Assembly (NCBI GenBank): GCA_002479215.1
Contig: DLME01000177.1
Span: 1-7,253 of the forward strand
Reading direction: 5' to 3'
DNA: 7,253 nucleotides
Origin: Syntrophaceae bacterium UBA7544
Lineage (GTDB): Bacteria > Desulfobacterota > Syntrophia > Syntrophales > Smithellaceae
Shown: positions 1-6,567 of the stretch, one piece after another
How positions within the stretch are numbered: the stretch's first letter is position 1
Layout: each line of letters starts with the position of its first letter
Translations under genes and position numbers: made by a program
The notes under the pieces: model-generated
What the model was told of the DNA's origin: nothing
The model's database searches: none
The model's input: the letters and a program-made list of their open reading frames with translations, nothing else

Positions 1-76
1 GAGCCGGTAGCTCAGTCGGTAGAGCATCGGACTGAAAATCCGAGTGTCGGCAGTTCAATTCTGCCCTGACCCACCA
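1..76 (+). tRNA. tRNA-Phe (anticodon GAA), CCA encoded
   Basis: This is the phenylalanine-accepting tRNA, 76 nt long. The cloverleaf can be read directly: D stem gctc/gagc (10-13, 22-25), anticodon stem tcgga/tccga (27-31, 39-43), and anticodon GAA at 34-36 in the loop ctgaaaa. The T stem is ggcag/ctgcc (49-53, 61-65) with loop TTCAATT. Discriminator A is at 73 and CCA at 74-76. The acceptor stem is odd: GAGCCGG (1-7) against CTGACCC (66-72) leaves A-C mismatches at pairs 2:71 and 4:69 plus a G-T wobble at 6:67. All other stems are perfect. The gene starts on the first base of the window, so an error at a contig end is a possible cause of the mismatches. It is followed directly by its own terminator. 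Confidence 0.93.
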
Positions 77-87
77 TGAAACTGCAG

Positions 88-115
88 GCCCTCCCTAAAT
101 AAGGAGGGCTTTTTT
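88..115 (+). terminator. Rho-independent terminator after tRNA-Phe
   Basis: GCCCTCC (88-94) pairs perfectly with GGAGGGC (103-109) around an 8-nt loop, and six T residues follow (110-115). This is a textbook intrinsic terminator 11 nt past the tRNA CCA end. It should separate the tRNA transcript from the radical SAM operon. Confidence 0.88.
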
Positions 116-117
116 AG

Positions 118-140
118 TCCATCATCTTGGGGGTGATGGA
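118..140 (+). promoter_or_regulatory. Hairpin in the leader of the radical SAM gene
   Basis: TCCATCATC (118-126) can pair with GGTGATGGA (132-140), nine pairs with one T-G wobble, around loop TTGGG. No T-run follows, so it is not a terminator. It covers the possible early start codons TTG 127 and ATG 136, which is one reason to prefer a downstream start for the next gene. A regulatory role is only a possibility. Confidence 0.3.
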
Positions 141-156
141 ACTAATAAGTGTGTCC

Positions 157-1476
157 ATGACAAAACAAAAAATGAAAATCATGCTGGTCAATCCTCCTAA
201 CTGCGGTAAGAGCATTCCCGAGGAGGAATACGGCATTACTTCGCTTAAGCAACTCTTCAAGGGAGAACCTTTCAATCTCGAAGTCCTCGCCGGTCCTTTG
301 CACGGTCATGAAGTAATGATTTTTGATCTCAAGTGCGAAAGCGAAGAGGCTTTTTGGACTGCCTTCGACGCGTTTGCGCCGGACGTTGTCGGTTTAACAG
401 CCGTAACCTGCGAGGCTAATACCGTCATCCGCATAGCCTGCAAAATAAAAGAGAAAAGCAATCCCGTTGTCATTATCGGCGGCAATCACGCCACTTACGA
501 TCCTGCTTATTTTAACCGCGCCGAATTCGATTATATCGTTATCGGTTTAGGGAAAAAAAGTTTCAGTGAATTGATCAGCCGTTTGGAGGAAGGCAAAAAA
601 GGCGCTGGAATAGCCGGAGTGGCCCAAACCTCTCCCGGCAAACTGCTAGCCTATGTAACCAGAAATTATGATGAAACAGATTTGATGGATGACATCCCTC
701 CCCGCTATGATCTGGTCGCCAAATATAGAAGCCAATATTTTCTGGAGCAATTGGGTCTGACGATGGGGTTTGTCATCACCGCCTACGGCTGCACGCATAA
801 ATGCTCTTTTTGTACTATCCCGGGAATGACGGGGGGAAAATACCTGAATCACTCTATAGATGCCGTAATTCGTGACATCCAATTGCTCGGTGATATTTCC
901 TTCATCAGGATGGTTGATGCCAACACCTTCGGCAATACGTCATTATCGCTTGACCTTTATAAAAAAATCATGCAATCCGGTATAGAGAAAAGATTCTTCG
1001 CCGATGTCCGTGCCGATACGATTGTCAAACACCCGGCTCTAATGAAAAAATGGAAGGAGGCGGGACTCTACGCGGTCGTTGTGGGCTTTGAAGATTTTCA
1101 GGACGCGCGCCTTGCCGCCTATAATAAAAAATATCAGGGTCATGTAATTAATGAAGCTATAAAAATTTTGCATGAATTGGGCATCGTCATTGTCGGTGAT
1201 TTTATCGCCTCTCCCGAATATGAAGAGAGTGATTTTGAAAAATTAGAAAGCTTCATTGTCGCCAACAAAATTGAAATCCCGGTGATATCCGTTTTGACGC
1301 CCATTCCGGGAACGCCGCTTTACAGAAAAATGGAACAAAATATAATCATTTCCGATTTGGATTATTACACTTTTACCAACGCGGTTACGGCGACAAAAAT
1401 GCCCGAAGATTTATTTTACAGAACGTTTGCCGATCTGGTAAAAAGGCTTCATGATAAGCCGCACAGACCACAGTAA
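157..1476 (+). CDS. B12-binding-domain radical SAM protein
   Basis: This is a cytosolic iron-sulfur enzyme expected to cleave S-adenosylmethionine to a 5'-deoxyadenosyl radical; its substrate cannot be read from sequence. Counting from ATG 157, residues about 6-140 form a cobalamin-binding-like Rossmann domain. It starts MKIMLVNPP and has a GGNHAT motif near 108-113, typical of B12-binding radical SAM proteins, but I see no DxHxxG base-off cobalamin motif. The radical SAM domain follows, with the 4Fe-4S motif CTHKCSFC (Cys 212, 216, 219) and the family-typical TPIPGTPLY near 381-389. Length (439 aa) is normal for the class. The start is uncertain: in-frame TTG 127, ATG 136, GTG 151, ATG 157 and ATG 172 all exist and none has a strong ribosome site. 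I chose 157 because the conserved MKIMLVNPP strand begins five codons later and the earlier starts lie in a hairpin. It is the first gene of an operon with the KAS III-like gene 13 bp downstream. Confidence 0.92.
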   Translation: MTKQKMKIMLVNPPNCGKSIPEEEYGITSLKQLFKGEPFNLEVLAGPLHGHEVMIFDLKCESEEAFWTAFDAFAPDVVGLTAVTCEANTVIRIACKIKEKSNPVVIIGGNHATYDPAYFNRAEFDYIVIGLGKKSFSELISRLEEGKKGAGIAGVAQTSPGKLLAYVTRNYDETDLMDDIPPRYDLVAKYRSQYFLEQLGLTMGFVITAYGCTHKCSFCTIPGMTGGKYLNHSIDAVIRDIQLLGDISFIRMVDANTFGNTSLSLDLYKKIMQSGIEKRFFADVRADTIVKHPALMKKWKEAGLYAVVVGFEDFQDARLAAYNKKYQGHVINEAIKILHELGIVIVGDFIASPEYEESDFEKLESFIVANKIEIPVISVLTPIPGTPLYRKMEQNIIISDLDYYTFTNAVTATKMPEDLFYRTFADLVKRLHDKPHRPQ

Positions 1477-1477
1477 C

Positions 1478-1483
1478 GGAGGA
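1478..1483 (+). promoter_or_regulatory. Shine-Dalgarno that fixes the KAS III start at GTG 1490
   Basis: GGAGGA lies just after the radical SAM stop codon (TAA 1474-1476) and 6 nt before GTG 1490. This is near-ideal spacing. The in-frame ATG 1451 lies inside the preceding gene and has no such site, so GTG 1490 is the likely start. Confidence 0.8.
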
Positions 1484-1489
1484 AAATTA

Positions 1490-2632
1490 GTGCTAGTTTA
1501 TATCAACGATATTGCCGCGTTTCTGCCTAATGAACCGGTGGGCAATGAGGAGATTGAAGATGTGTTGGGGAAGATTCATGATAATCGCTCCCGAATAAAA
1601 TCAATGGTTCTCAAAAACAACGGGATACAAAAACGCTACTACGCGATTGACCGCAAAACAGGGAAGCTTAATTATACCAACGCTCAGCTTACAGCGGAGG
1701 CAATCAAAAAATTAAAACCTTATGAAGGTTTTTCTATAAACGATATTCAGTGCCTTTGCTGCGGCACGACCATCGCGGATGTCATCGCTCCCGGCCACGG
1801 ACTGATGGTGATGGGTGAGCTGGGGATCGGGCCCTGCGAGGTTATTACCACATCGGGAATTTGTCTTTCCGGCATAACCTCCTTCAAAGCCGCTTATGCC
1901 AATGTCGCCCTGCAATTGAGCGATAACGCCGTGGCGACAGGTTCGGAACTGGCTTCATCGCTGATACGGTCTAATTTCTTTGAGCACCTCAAGGGCGATC
2001 CTGATTTCAAGAGGCATCCTATTCTTGCCTTTGAATCGGATTTTTTGCGCTGGATGTTATCTGATGCTGCCGGAACGGTTTTTTTGTCCGGCAAAAAAAA
2101 TGAAGGAAAAAAATCATTAAGAGTAGATTGGATCGAGCATGTTTCTTACGCCGGGCAAATGGATGTCTGCATGTATGCGGGCGGTGTGAAAAAGGAAGAT
2201 GGCACTGTCGTCGGCTGGCGACAGCTCGATTCGCTTCAGGAAGCTCTGGCCGGAAACTTTTTCGCGCTCAAACAAGATACCGAGCTTCTGGGTGAACATG
2301 TTGTGCGGATTACCGTAGATGAGACGCTTTCGCGTACTGTGAAAAAAAGAAAGATTAAACCGGAAGAAATCGATTGGTTTTTACCGCATTACTCATCGGA
2401 ATATTTCCGCGATAAAATTCATGACGCTATGGCGGGCATCAATTTCCGCATACCCTACGAAAAATGGTTTACCAATCTTACCTATAAAGGCAATACCGGC
2501 GCCGCTTCCATTTACGTGATGATGGAAGAGCTATTTCACTCGGATAAATTGAAGGAAGGCCAGAGGATACTCTGCTATATTCCGGAAAGCGGCCGGTTCT
2601 CCGTAGCCTATATGCTCTTGACGGTTGTTTGA
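1490..2632 (+). CDS. Beta-ketoacyl-ACP synthase III-like (FabH-type thiolase-fold) protein
   Basis: This is a thiolase-fold condensing enzyme. The family performs decarboxylative Claisen condensation or acyl transfer using acyl-CoA and acyl-ACP substrates in the cytosol. From GTG 1490 the protein is 380 aa. The catalytic triad is intact: Cys125 in TTSGICLSG, His300 in WFLPHYSSEYF, and Asn335 in YKGNTGAAS. A substrate-binding-type segment NNGIQKRYYAID lies near residues 44-55, and a nucleophile-half DAAGTVFLSG near 192-201. It is longer than housekeeping FabH (about 320 aa), with extra sequence in the middle (about 213-275). That suggests a secondary or specialised lipid/polyketide KAS III rather than the fatty-acid initiation enzyme. 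It lies 13 bp after the radical SAM gene with its own strong ribosome site and so is almost certainly co-transcribed. No downstream gene continues the operon: an AT-rich spacer follows, and I see no intrinsic terminator. Family assignment is firm; substrate and product are unknown. Confidence 0.93.
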   Translation: MLVYINDIAAFLPNEPVGNEEIEDVLGKIHDNRSRIKSMVLKNNGIQKRYYAIDRKTGKLNYTNAQLTAEAIKKLKPYEGFSINDIQCLCCGTTIADVIAPGHGLMVMGELGIGPCEVITTSGICLSGITSFKAAYANVALQLSDNAVATGSELASSLIRSNFFEHLKGDPDFKRHPILAFESDFLRWMLSDAAGTVFLSGKKNEGKKSLRVDWIEHVSYAGQMDVCMYAGGVKKEDGTVVGWRQLDSLQEALAGNFFALKQDTELLGEHVVRITVDETLSRTVKKRKIKPEEIDWFLPHYSSEYFRDKIHDAMAGINFRIPYEKWFTNLTYKGNTGAASIYVMMEELFHSDKLKEGQRILCYIPESGRFSVAYMLLTVV

Positions 2633-2709
2633 TCGTGGCTGTGTGGCTCATAACTTTTTGGATTTAACAAAAGGCATTCCATAATTCTCGCCTCTATTTT
2701 ATATTCCTC

Positions 2710-2729
2710 TATAATACGACCCTATTATA
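2710..2729. repeat. Short AT-rich inverted repeat (7 bp arms)
   Basis: TATAATA (2710-2716) and TATTATA (2723-2729) are perfect inverted arms around cgaccc. The element sits in the 263 bp spacer between the KAS III-like gene and the acyl-CoA synthetase. It is AT-rich and could arise by chance. Confidence 0.3.
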
Positions 2730-2761
2730 CAAAAAGTACTGACTTCAGTTAAGTTTTTGCG

Positions 2762-2791
2762 CTTATATAGTTATCGAATAGATTATATAAG
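2762..2791. promoter_or_regulatory. Inverted repeat, 8 bp arms, possible operator
   Basis: CTTATATA (2762-2769) and TATATAAG (2784-2791) are perfect inverted arms 14 nt apart, so arm centres lie about two helical turns apart. The element is about 32 bp upstream of the -35 box proposed for the acyl-CoA synthetase gene, a suitable position for an activator or repressor site. No known operator consensus is recognised. Confidence 0.35.
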
Positions 2792-2809
2792 TGATATATT
2801 TTAATATCA
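2792..2809. promoter_or_regulatory. Inverted repeat TGATAT-N6-ATATCA
   Basis: TGATAT (2792-2797) and ATATCA (2804-2809) are perfect 6 bp arms around attttaa-type sequence. It abuts the preceding inverted repeat and lies just upstream of the candidate promoter. It resembles a dimeric regulator site in layout but does not match the FNR/CRP consensus. Confidence 0.28.
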
Positions 2810-2822
2810 TTTATGATTTAAC

Positions 2823-2851
2823 TTGACAGGCGGAGTTATTTATTCTGTACT
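2823..2851 (+). promoter_or_regulatory. Candidate sigma70-type promoter of the acyl-CoA synthetase gene
   Basis: TTGACA (2823-2828) is a perfect -35 hexamer. It is followed after exactly 17 nt by TGTACT (2846-2851), which matches the -10 consensus at four of six positions including the final T. Transcription would start near 2858, giving a leader of about 38 nt before ATG 2896. Confidence 0.5.
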
Positions 2852-2895
2852 CCCGGTCATCATTTTGTAGAAGTTCATATTCAGGGAGATCGATA

Positions 2896-5043
2896 ATGTC
2901 TGAAAATCCTTTGCAATTGCTAATGAATCCGAAATCTATAGCTGTCGCGGGAGCAAACAATACTCCGACCAAGATGGGGACAATACAGGCTCTAAGTGTT
3001 TTGAAAGATGGCTACCGGGGCAAGTTCTATCCGATTCATCCCACGGAGAAAACAATTCTAGGGATTACAGCTTATGCCTCGCCGCAGGATTTACCCGAGG
3101 TTCCTGATCTGGCCTTGTTGATAGTTCCCATAAAAGCTGTTGTATCCCTTTTGGAGGATTTCGGCAAAATCGGCACGAAAAGGGCAATCGTCGTCACCGC
3201 CGGCTTCAGGGAAACGGGAGACGCCGGCCAGGATATGGAAAATAAGCTCAATGAAGTTGCTCGCCGTTATGGGATACGTTTTGTCGGCCCCAATTGTCTG
3301 GGCGTAATTAACAGTCAAATTTTTTTAAATACAACTGTCTACCCCTTTCCTCAGAAGCCCGGCCTGCTTGGTTTTGCATCGCAGAGCGGCACTTATGTTA
3401 CGCAAGTTCTTCCCTCTTTGAGAAAAAAAGGAATCCGTTTCAGTAAAGCCATCAGTTTAGGCAACGAAGCAAATATTGATATCGCGGATGCCTTGGAATT
3501 TTTGGGAGAGGATAAGCAAACCAAAGCGATTATACTTTACATTGAAGGAATTCGTGATGGACGAAGGTTTATAGAAATTGCCCGCAAAGTTACCCCACAT
3601 AAACCCGTGTTGGCGCAATATGTCGGCGGTTCCGTATCCGGTGCCCGAGCCGGGATGAGCCACACAGGCGCCATGTCCGGACCAGATTTCCTTTATGATG
3701 GAATCTTCAAACAAGCAGGGATAATCCGCGTCGGTTCCGTGGAAGAGCTCTACGACCACGGCTGGACACTGGCCACGCAACCACTTCCACGGGGAAGGCG
3801 TGTCGGCGTCATCACCAACTCCGGCGGTCCGTCATCTTCCATTTCTTATACTTGCGATTTAGTTGGCTTGGAAGTCCCCCGTTTTTCCGCCGGCCTGCAA
3901 AAAGAAATCAGGAAATACTTGCAACCCCATGCGGCTTCGGCCAATCCGGTAGATCTGACTTTTGATACAGGCATGAAAAAACTGGCGATAACTATTCCGG
4001 AGATTGTAATCAAAAGCGGGGAAGTGGATGCTCTAATCATGCATGGAATAATGCATTCCGGTTTCCTGCGCGAAATTTATAGCCACGTTTTAGATTTTAT
4101 CGGAGGTATTTCCTTTGAAGAATTTCTAAGTTTCACTGATCCTGTAATTAAAGAGGTATTTGAGTTGCCTCTTAAATATAAAATACCGTTACTTATCTCG
4201 TCCTTTTTCGGTCAGGAAGACTCTTACACTAAAGGTTTTCAAGAAAATAACATCCCTGTTTTTTATTCCCCGGAAAAGGCTGCCCGTGCGTTGGGTTCTC
4301 TTTATCACTACAAACTAATCAAGGAACGGTCTTTGAATAAAAAAATTGTCCTGCCCAAAGTAAATCCGCAAGCCGTAAGCCTAATTCAGCAGGCGCAAGA
4401 AAATGGACAAAAAGCTCTGGATGAACACGCGGCCAAAATTTTGCTTGCCGCTTACGGTGTGCCGGTTACAAAGGAAGCATTGACAAAAACGGAAAATGAG
4501 GCACTTTCCGCCGCTTCCAAAATCGGTTATCCGGTTGTGCTCAAAGCCTGCCACTGGGAAATCATGCACAAGAGCGGCAAGGGACTCATAGCCTTAAACA
4601 TAGAAGATGCCTCTAAGCTGAAAACAGCGTTTCAAGATATTCAAAAAGCCGCGGGAAAAACAGTACCGGTGCTGGTTCAGGAAATGCTCGCCGGTAACCG
4701 GGAGTTTCTGGCCGGCATGACACGTTTTGCCGGATTTGGCGCGTGTGTGGTTTTTGGCCTGGGCGGAATTTTTACTGAGATTTACCGCGATACAACGATT
4801 CGGATGGCACCGCTTACCGCTGCCGACGCGCAAGAAATGTTTGCTGATCTCCGCGCCAGGAAACTTCTGGAAGAATTTCGGGGAATGCCGCCGGTGAAAA
4901 TTGATGAGCTTGCCGGGATACTTCAAACAGTAGGAAATATTTCCTTATTGCACCCGGAAATAGCCGAAATTGATTTAAATCCCATTATCATCAGCGGGGC
5001 TAAACCTGTTGTCGCCGATGCTTTAATTGTGCTGGAGGGCTAG
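2896..5043 (+). CDS. ADP-forming acetate/acyl-CoA ligase, fused alpha and beta subunits
   Basis: It converts acyl-CoA plus ADP and phosphate to the acid, CoA and ATP (reversibly) in the cytosol. The family conserves energy at the end of fermentative or amino-acid degradation pathways. The 715 aa give the usual fused order: CoA-binding Rossmann domain (about 6-135, with FVGPNCLGVIN), succinyl-CoA-synthetase-alpha-like domain (about 150-290), third ligase domain (about 300-470), and ATP-grasp domain (about 493-712). His256 in ARAGMSHTGAMSG matches the phosphorylated histidine of the alpha part. The beta part has His558 in IMHKS, the FGLGGIFTE loop (620-628) and EIDLNPII near 691-698. Start ATG 2896 has AGGGAG at 2883-2888, 7 nt upstream. 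All key motifs are present, so it should be active. The acyl substrate (acetyl, branched-chain or aryl) is not predictable. It is monocistronic, with a good promoter upstream and a convergent gene downstream. Confidence 0.95.
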   Translation: MSENPLQLLMNPKSIAVAGANNTPTKMGTIQALSVLKDGYRGKFYPIHPTEKTILGITAYASPQDLPEVPDLALLIVPIKAVVSLLEDFGKIGTKRAIVVTAGFRETGDAGQDMENKLNEVARRYGIRFVGPNCLGVINSQIFLNTTVYPFPQKPGLLGFASQSGTYVTQVLPSLRKKGIRFSKAISLGNEANIDIADALEFLGEDKQTKAIILYIEGIRDGRRFIEIARKVTPHKPVLAQYVGGSVSGARAGMSHTGAMSGPDFLYDGIFKQAGIIRVGSVEELYDHGWTLATQPLPRGRRVGVITNSGGPSSSISYTCDLVGLEVPRFSAGLQKEIRKYLQPHAASANPVDLTFDTGMKKLAITIPEIVIKSGEVDALIMHGIMHSGFLREIYSHVLDFIGGISFEEFLSFTDPVIKEVFELPLKYKIPLLISSFFGQEDSYTKGFQENNIPVFYSPEKAARALGSLYHYKLIKERSLNKKIVLPKVNPQAVSLIQQAQENGQKALDEHAAKILLAAYGVPVTKEALTKTENEALSAASKIGYPVVLKACHWEIMHKSGKGLIALNIEDASKLKTAFQDIQKAAGKTVPVLVQEMLAGNREFLAGMTRFAGFGACVVFGLGGIFTEIYRDTTIRMAPLTAADAQEMFADLRARKLLEEFRGMPPVKIDELAGILQTVGNISLLHPEIAEIDLNPIIISGAKPVVADALIVLEG

Positions 5044-5117
5044 CTCAGAAGAAATTAAAAGAATGATTTCTTTCGCGCTCAGAATCTTTCCCCGACCATG
5101 CAACCTCTCGCTTTGCT

Positions 5118-5163
5118 GCAAACGCAAAACTCACCACCACGCTGGTTCAAACATTGCGTTTGC
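5118..5163. repeat. Inverted repeat, perfect 10 bp arms, between convergent genes
   Basis: GCAAACGCAA (5118-5127) and TTGCGTTTGC (5154-5163) are perfect inverted arms 26 nt apart in the 213 bp spacer (5044-5256) between the two convergent genes. No T-run follows on either strand, so it is not a standard intrinsic terminator. By eye the segment around it (about 5090-5195) is richer in GC than the ends of the spacer. It may be a remnant of a dispersed intergenic repeat. No convincing gene lies in this spacer. Confidence 0.5.
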
Positions 5164-5179
5164 TATCACCAAGCTGCCA

Positions 5180-5192
5180 GGGCATGGTGCCC
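5180..5192. repeat. Small GC-rich hairpin GGGCA-tgg-TGCCC
   Basis: Perfect 5 bp arms around a 3-nt loop, 17 nt past the 10 bp inverted repeat. On the minus strand it lies downstream of the S1 gene stop. The T-rich stretch precedes rather than follows it, so terminator function is doubtful. Confidence 0.35.
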
Positions 5193-5256
5193 AGAAAAAT
5201 CTTCGATTCGCGATTCAATGAAATTCATTTTTTAAGAAATCGGTCGGAAGAATATT

Positions 5257-6423
5257 CTAACGTTTTTTGCGTGATTTTTTGAATACATCGCCGAGAGTGC
5301 CCATCATCTCCGGCGCCTTGGCCATATAGCCCTTTAATTCTTCCTTTTCATTCGCGGGGTTTTCTTTTTCGTTTCCAGCAAGATCAAGAGAGATTCTTTT
5401 ATTGGGCTGATCAATTTTTTCGATTCTTACTTCCAACTGCGCGTCCGGAGACAAAACATCGCGTGAATGTTTAATCTTCTTGCCGCGCGCCAGCTTGGAA
5501 ATATGCAAAAGACCGTCAACCCCGGCTTCCAAGGTGACAAAAGCTCCAAAATCAGTCAGACGCGATACTTGGCCTTTATGGATACTTCCTTCGGGATATT
5601 TATTGCCGATTTCATTCCACGGATCAGGCAGAGTGTCCTTGAAAGACAGAGTAATGCGTTCATTTTCCCAATCAAGATTGATAATTTTTGCTTCTATTTT
5701 ATCGCCCGGAAAATAGAGAGCCTTGGCATCTTGAACTCTTCCCCAGGCCATTTCGGAAACCGGCAACAGGGCTTGTATTCCTCCTATATCCACAAAAGCG
5801 CCGAAATTGCGGACGGCTTTGACTACACCATGGACAAGCATACCTTTTTGCAAAGAACCTTTGAGCGCTTTGATTTTTTCCTGTTCTATTTTTTCAAGAA
5901 GGAGACGACGGGAAAGAACTATTGTGCGCCCGTTTTCCGCATATTCGATAATCATAAAATCAAATTTTTTGCCGATATATAAGGCGACGTCATCGTTTTT
6001 TTTCGTATCTATCTGTGAGTAAGGACAGAAGCCGGCGGCGTTCGCGCTTATTTTGATCGCAAAGCCTCCTTTGATTTCTTTCTCCACGGTTGCTTCCAGC
6101 GGAATTTGTTTTTTGTAAGCGTTGAATAAATAATCGTCAACGCTTTTGCGTGTCAGCAATTTGGTGGTAAAGAGTTTTTCACCGTGCTTCGAGGATAAAA
6201 AATAGGCCGTGACGGGATCACCTTCCTTTACAGTAAGGTTGCCTTCATCATCAAGAAGCTCTTTTTTATCGAGATAGCCTTCACTTTTTGCCCCCAGATC
6301 GAGGAATATCCATTCGGAAGTGATTTTTACGACAGTCGTATCGACTTTTTCTCCCACAGAATAATGCCGGGGAGTGAGACTCGTTTCATCAAGTAACTCG
6401 GCAAAACTCTTTTCCTCTTCCAT
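5257..6423 (-). CDS. S1 RNA-binding-domain protein with four S1 repeats (short ribosomal-protein-S1-like)
   Basis: This is a cytosolic RNA-binding protein. S1 (OB-fold) repeats bind single-stranded RNA during translation or RNA turnover. Its 388 aa hold four repeats: about 20-90 (first, divergent), 105-175 (second, divergent), 191-262 (canonical, GMLVHGVVKAVRNFGAFVDIG) and 277-348 (canonical, GQVSRLTDFGAFVTLEAGVDGLLHIS). A charged, lysine-rich tail ends KKSRKKR. Classical bS1 has six repeats and roughly 550 aa, so this is either a short S1 homologue or a paralogue; an ordinary full-length rpsA may exist elsewhere. ATG 6423 is the first possible start in frame and is preceded by GGGGGA with 6 nt spacing. 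The gene converges on the acyl-CoA synthetase gene and diverges from the aminotransferase gene. Its leader contains a 14 bp palindrome and, further up, tandem hairpins. Confidence 0.93.
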   Translation of the reverse strand: MEEEKSFAELLDETSLTPRHYSVGEKVDTTVVKITSEWIFLDLGAKSEGYLDKKELLDDEGNLTVKEGDPVTAYFLSSKHGEKLFTTKLLTRKSVDDYLFNAYKKQIPLEATVEKEIKGGFAIKISANAAGFCPYSQIDTKKNDDVALYIGKKFDFMIIEYAENGRTIVLSRRLLLEKIEQEKIKALKGSLQKGMLVHGVVKAVRNFGAFVDIGGIQALLPVSEMAWGRVQDAKALYFPGDKIEAKIINLDWENERITLSFKDTLPDPWNEIGNKYPEGSIHKGQVSRLTDFGAFVTLEAGVDGLLHISKLARGKKIKHSRDVLSPDAQLEVRIEKIDQPNKRISLDLAGNEKENPANEKEELKGYMAKAPEMMGTLGDVFKKSRKKR

Positions 6424-6450
6424 AGGTCTTCCCCCATATCAAGAAGTAAT

Positions 6451-6464
6451 GAAGTGCGCACTTC
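6451..6464. promoter_or_regulatory. Perfect 14 bp palindrome in the S1 gene leader
   Basis: GAAGTGCGCACTTC reads the same on both strands, 27 bp upstream of the S1 protein start codon. It could be a dimeric regulator site, or in RNA a 5 bp stem with loop GCGC. No known consensus is recognised. Confidence 0.45.
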
Positions 6465-6524
6465 GGGCACACGTCTTTGATAACATGAAAAAAATAATTT
6501 GTCTTTGAAAAAATTAGTGAGACT

Positions 6525-6556
6525 CCAATTCCGAAAGTGTAGCGCAGCGGAATTGG
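6525..6556. repeat. Tandem structured repeat, copy 1
   Basis: CCAATTCCG (6525-6533) pairs perfectly with CGGAATTGG (6548-6556), a 9 bp stem around a 14-nt loop containing GTAGCG. The central 20 nt (6531-6550) match copy 2 at 16 of 20 positions, while the outer arms differ. It lies in the divergent spacer, about 100 bp upstream of the S1 gene. No T-run follows, so it is not a terminator. It resembles a dispersed palindromic (REP-like) element. Confidence 0.7.
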
Positions 6557-6567
6557 TAAGTCGAACT

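Noticed and set aside
1451..1489. ATG 1451 as the start of the KAS III-like gene, overlapping the radical SAM gene
   Set aside because: GGAGGA with ideal spacing precedes GTG 1490, and the conserved N-terminal strand (YINDIAAFLP) begins there. The extra 13 residues have no family-like features.
4594..4926. A 110-codon open frame on the minus strand
   Set aside because: It is antisense to the ATP-grasp domain of the acyl-CoA synthetase and has no independent coding signal.
5049..5072. AAGAAAT/ATTTCTT hairpin as terminator of the acyl-CoA synthetase gene
   Set aside because: The stem is short and nearly all A/T with a 10-nt loop, and the following bases (tcgcgctc) are not a T-run.
5027..5221. 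A 64-codon open frame after the acyl-CoA synthetase gene
   Set aside because: No ribosome site or recognisable motif, it overlaps the end of the preceding gene, and it spans the inverted repeat.
5467..5982. A 171-codon open frame on the + strand
   Set aside because: It lies wholly opposite the S1 protein gene, whose repeats are unmistakable, and its translation shows no recognisable domain.
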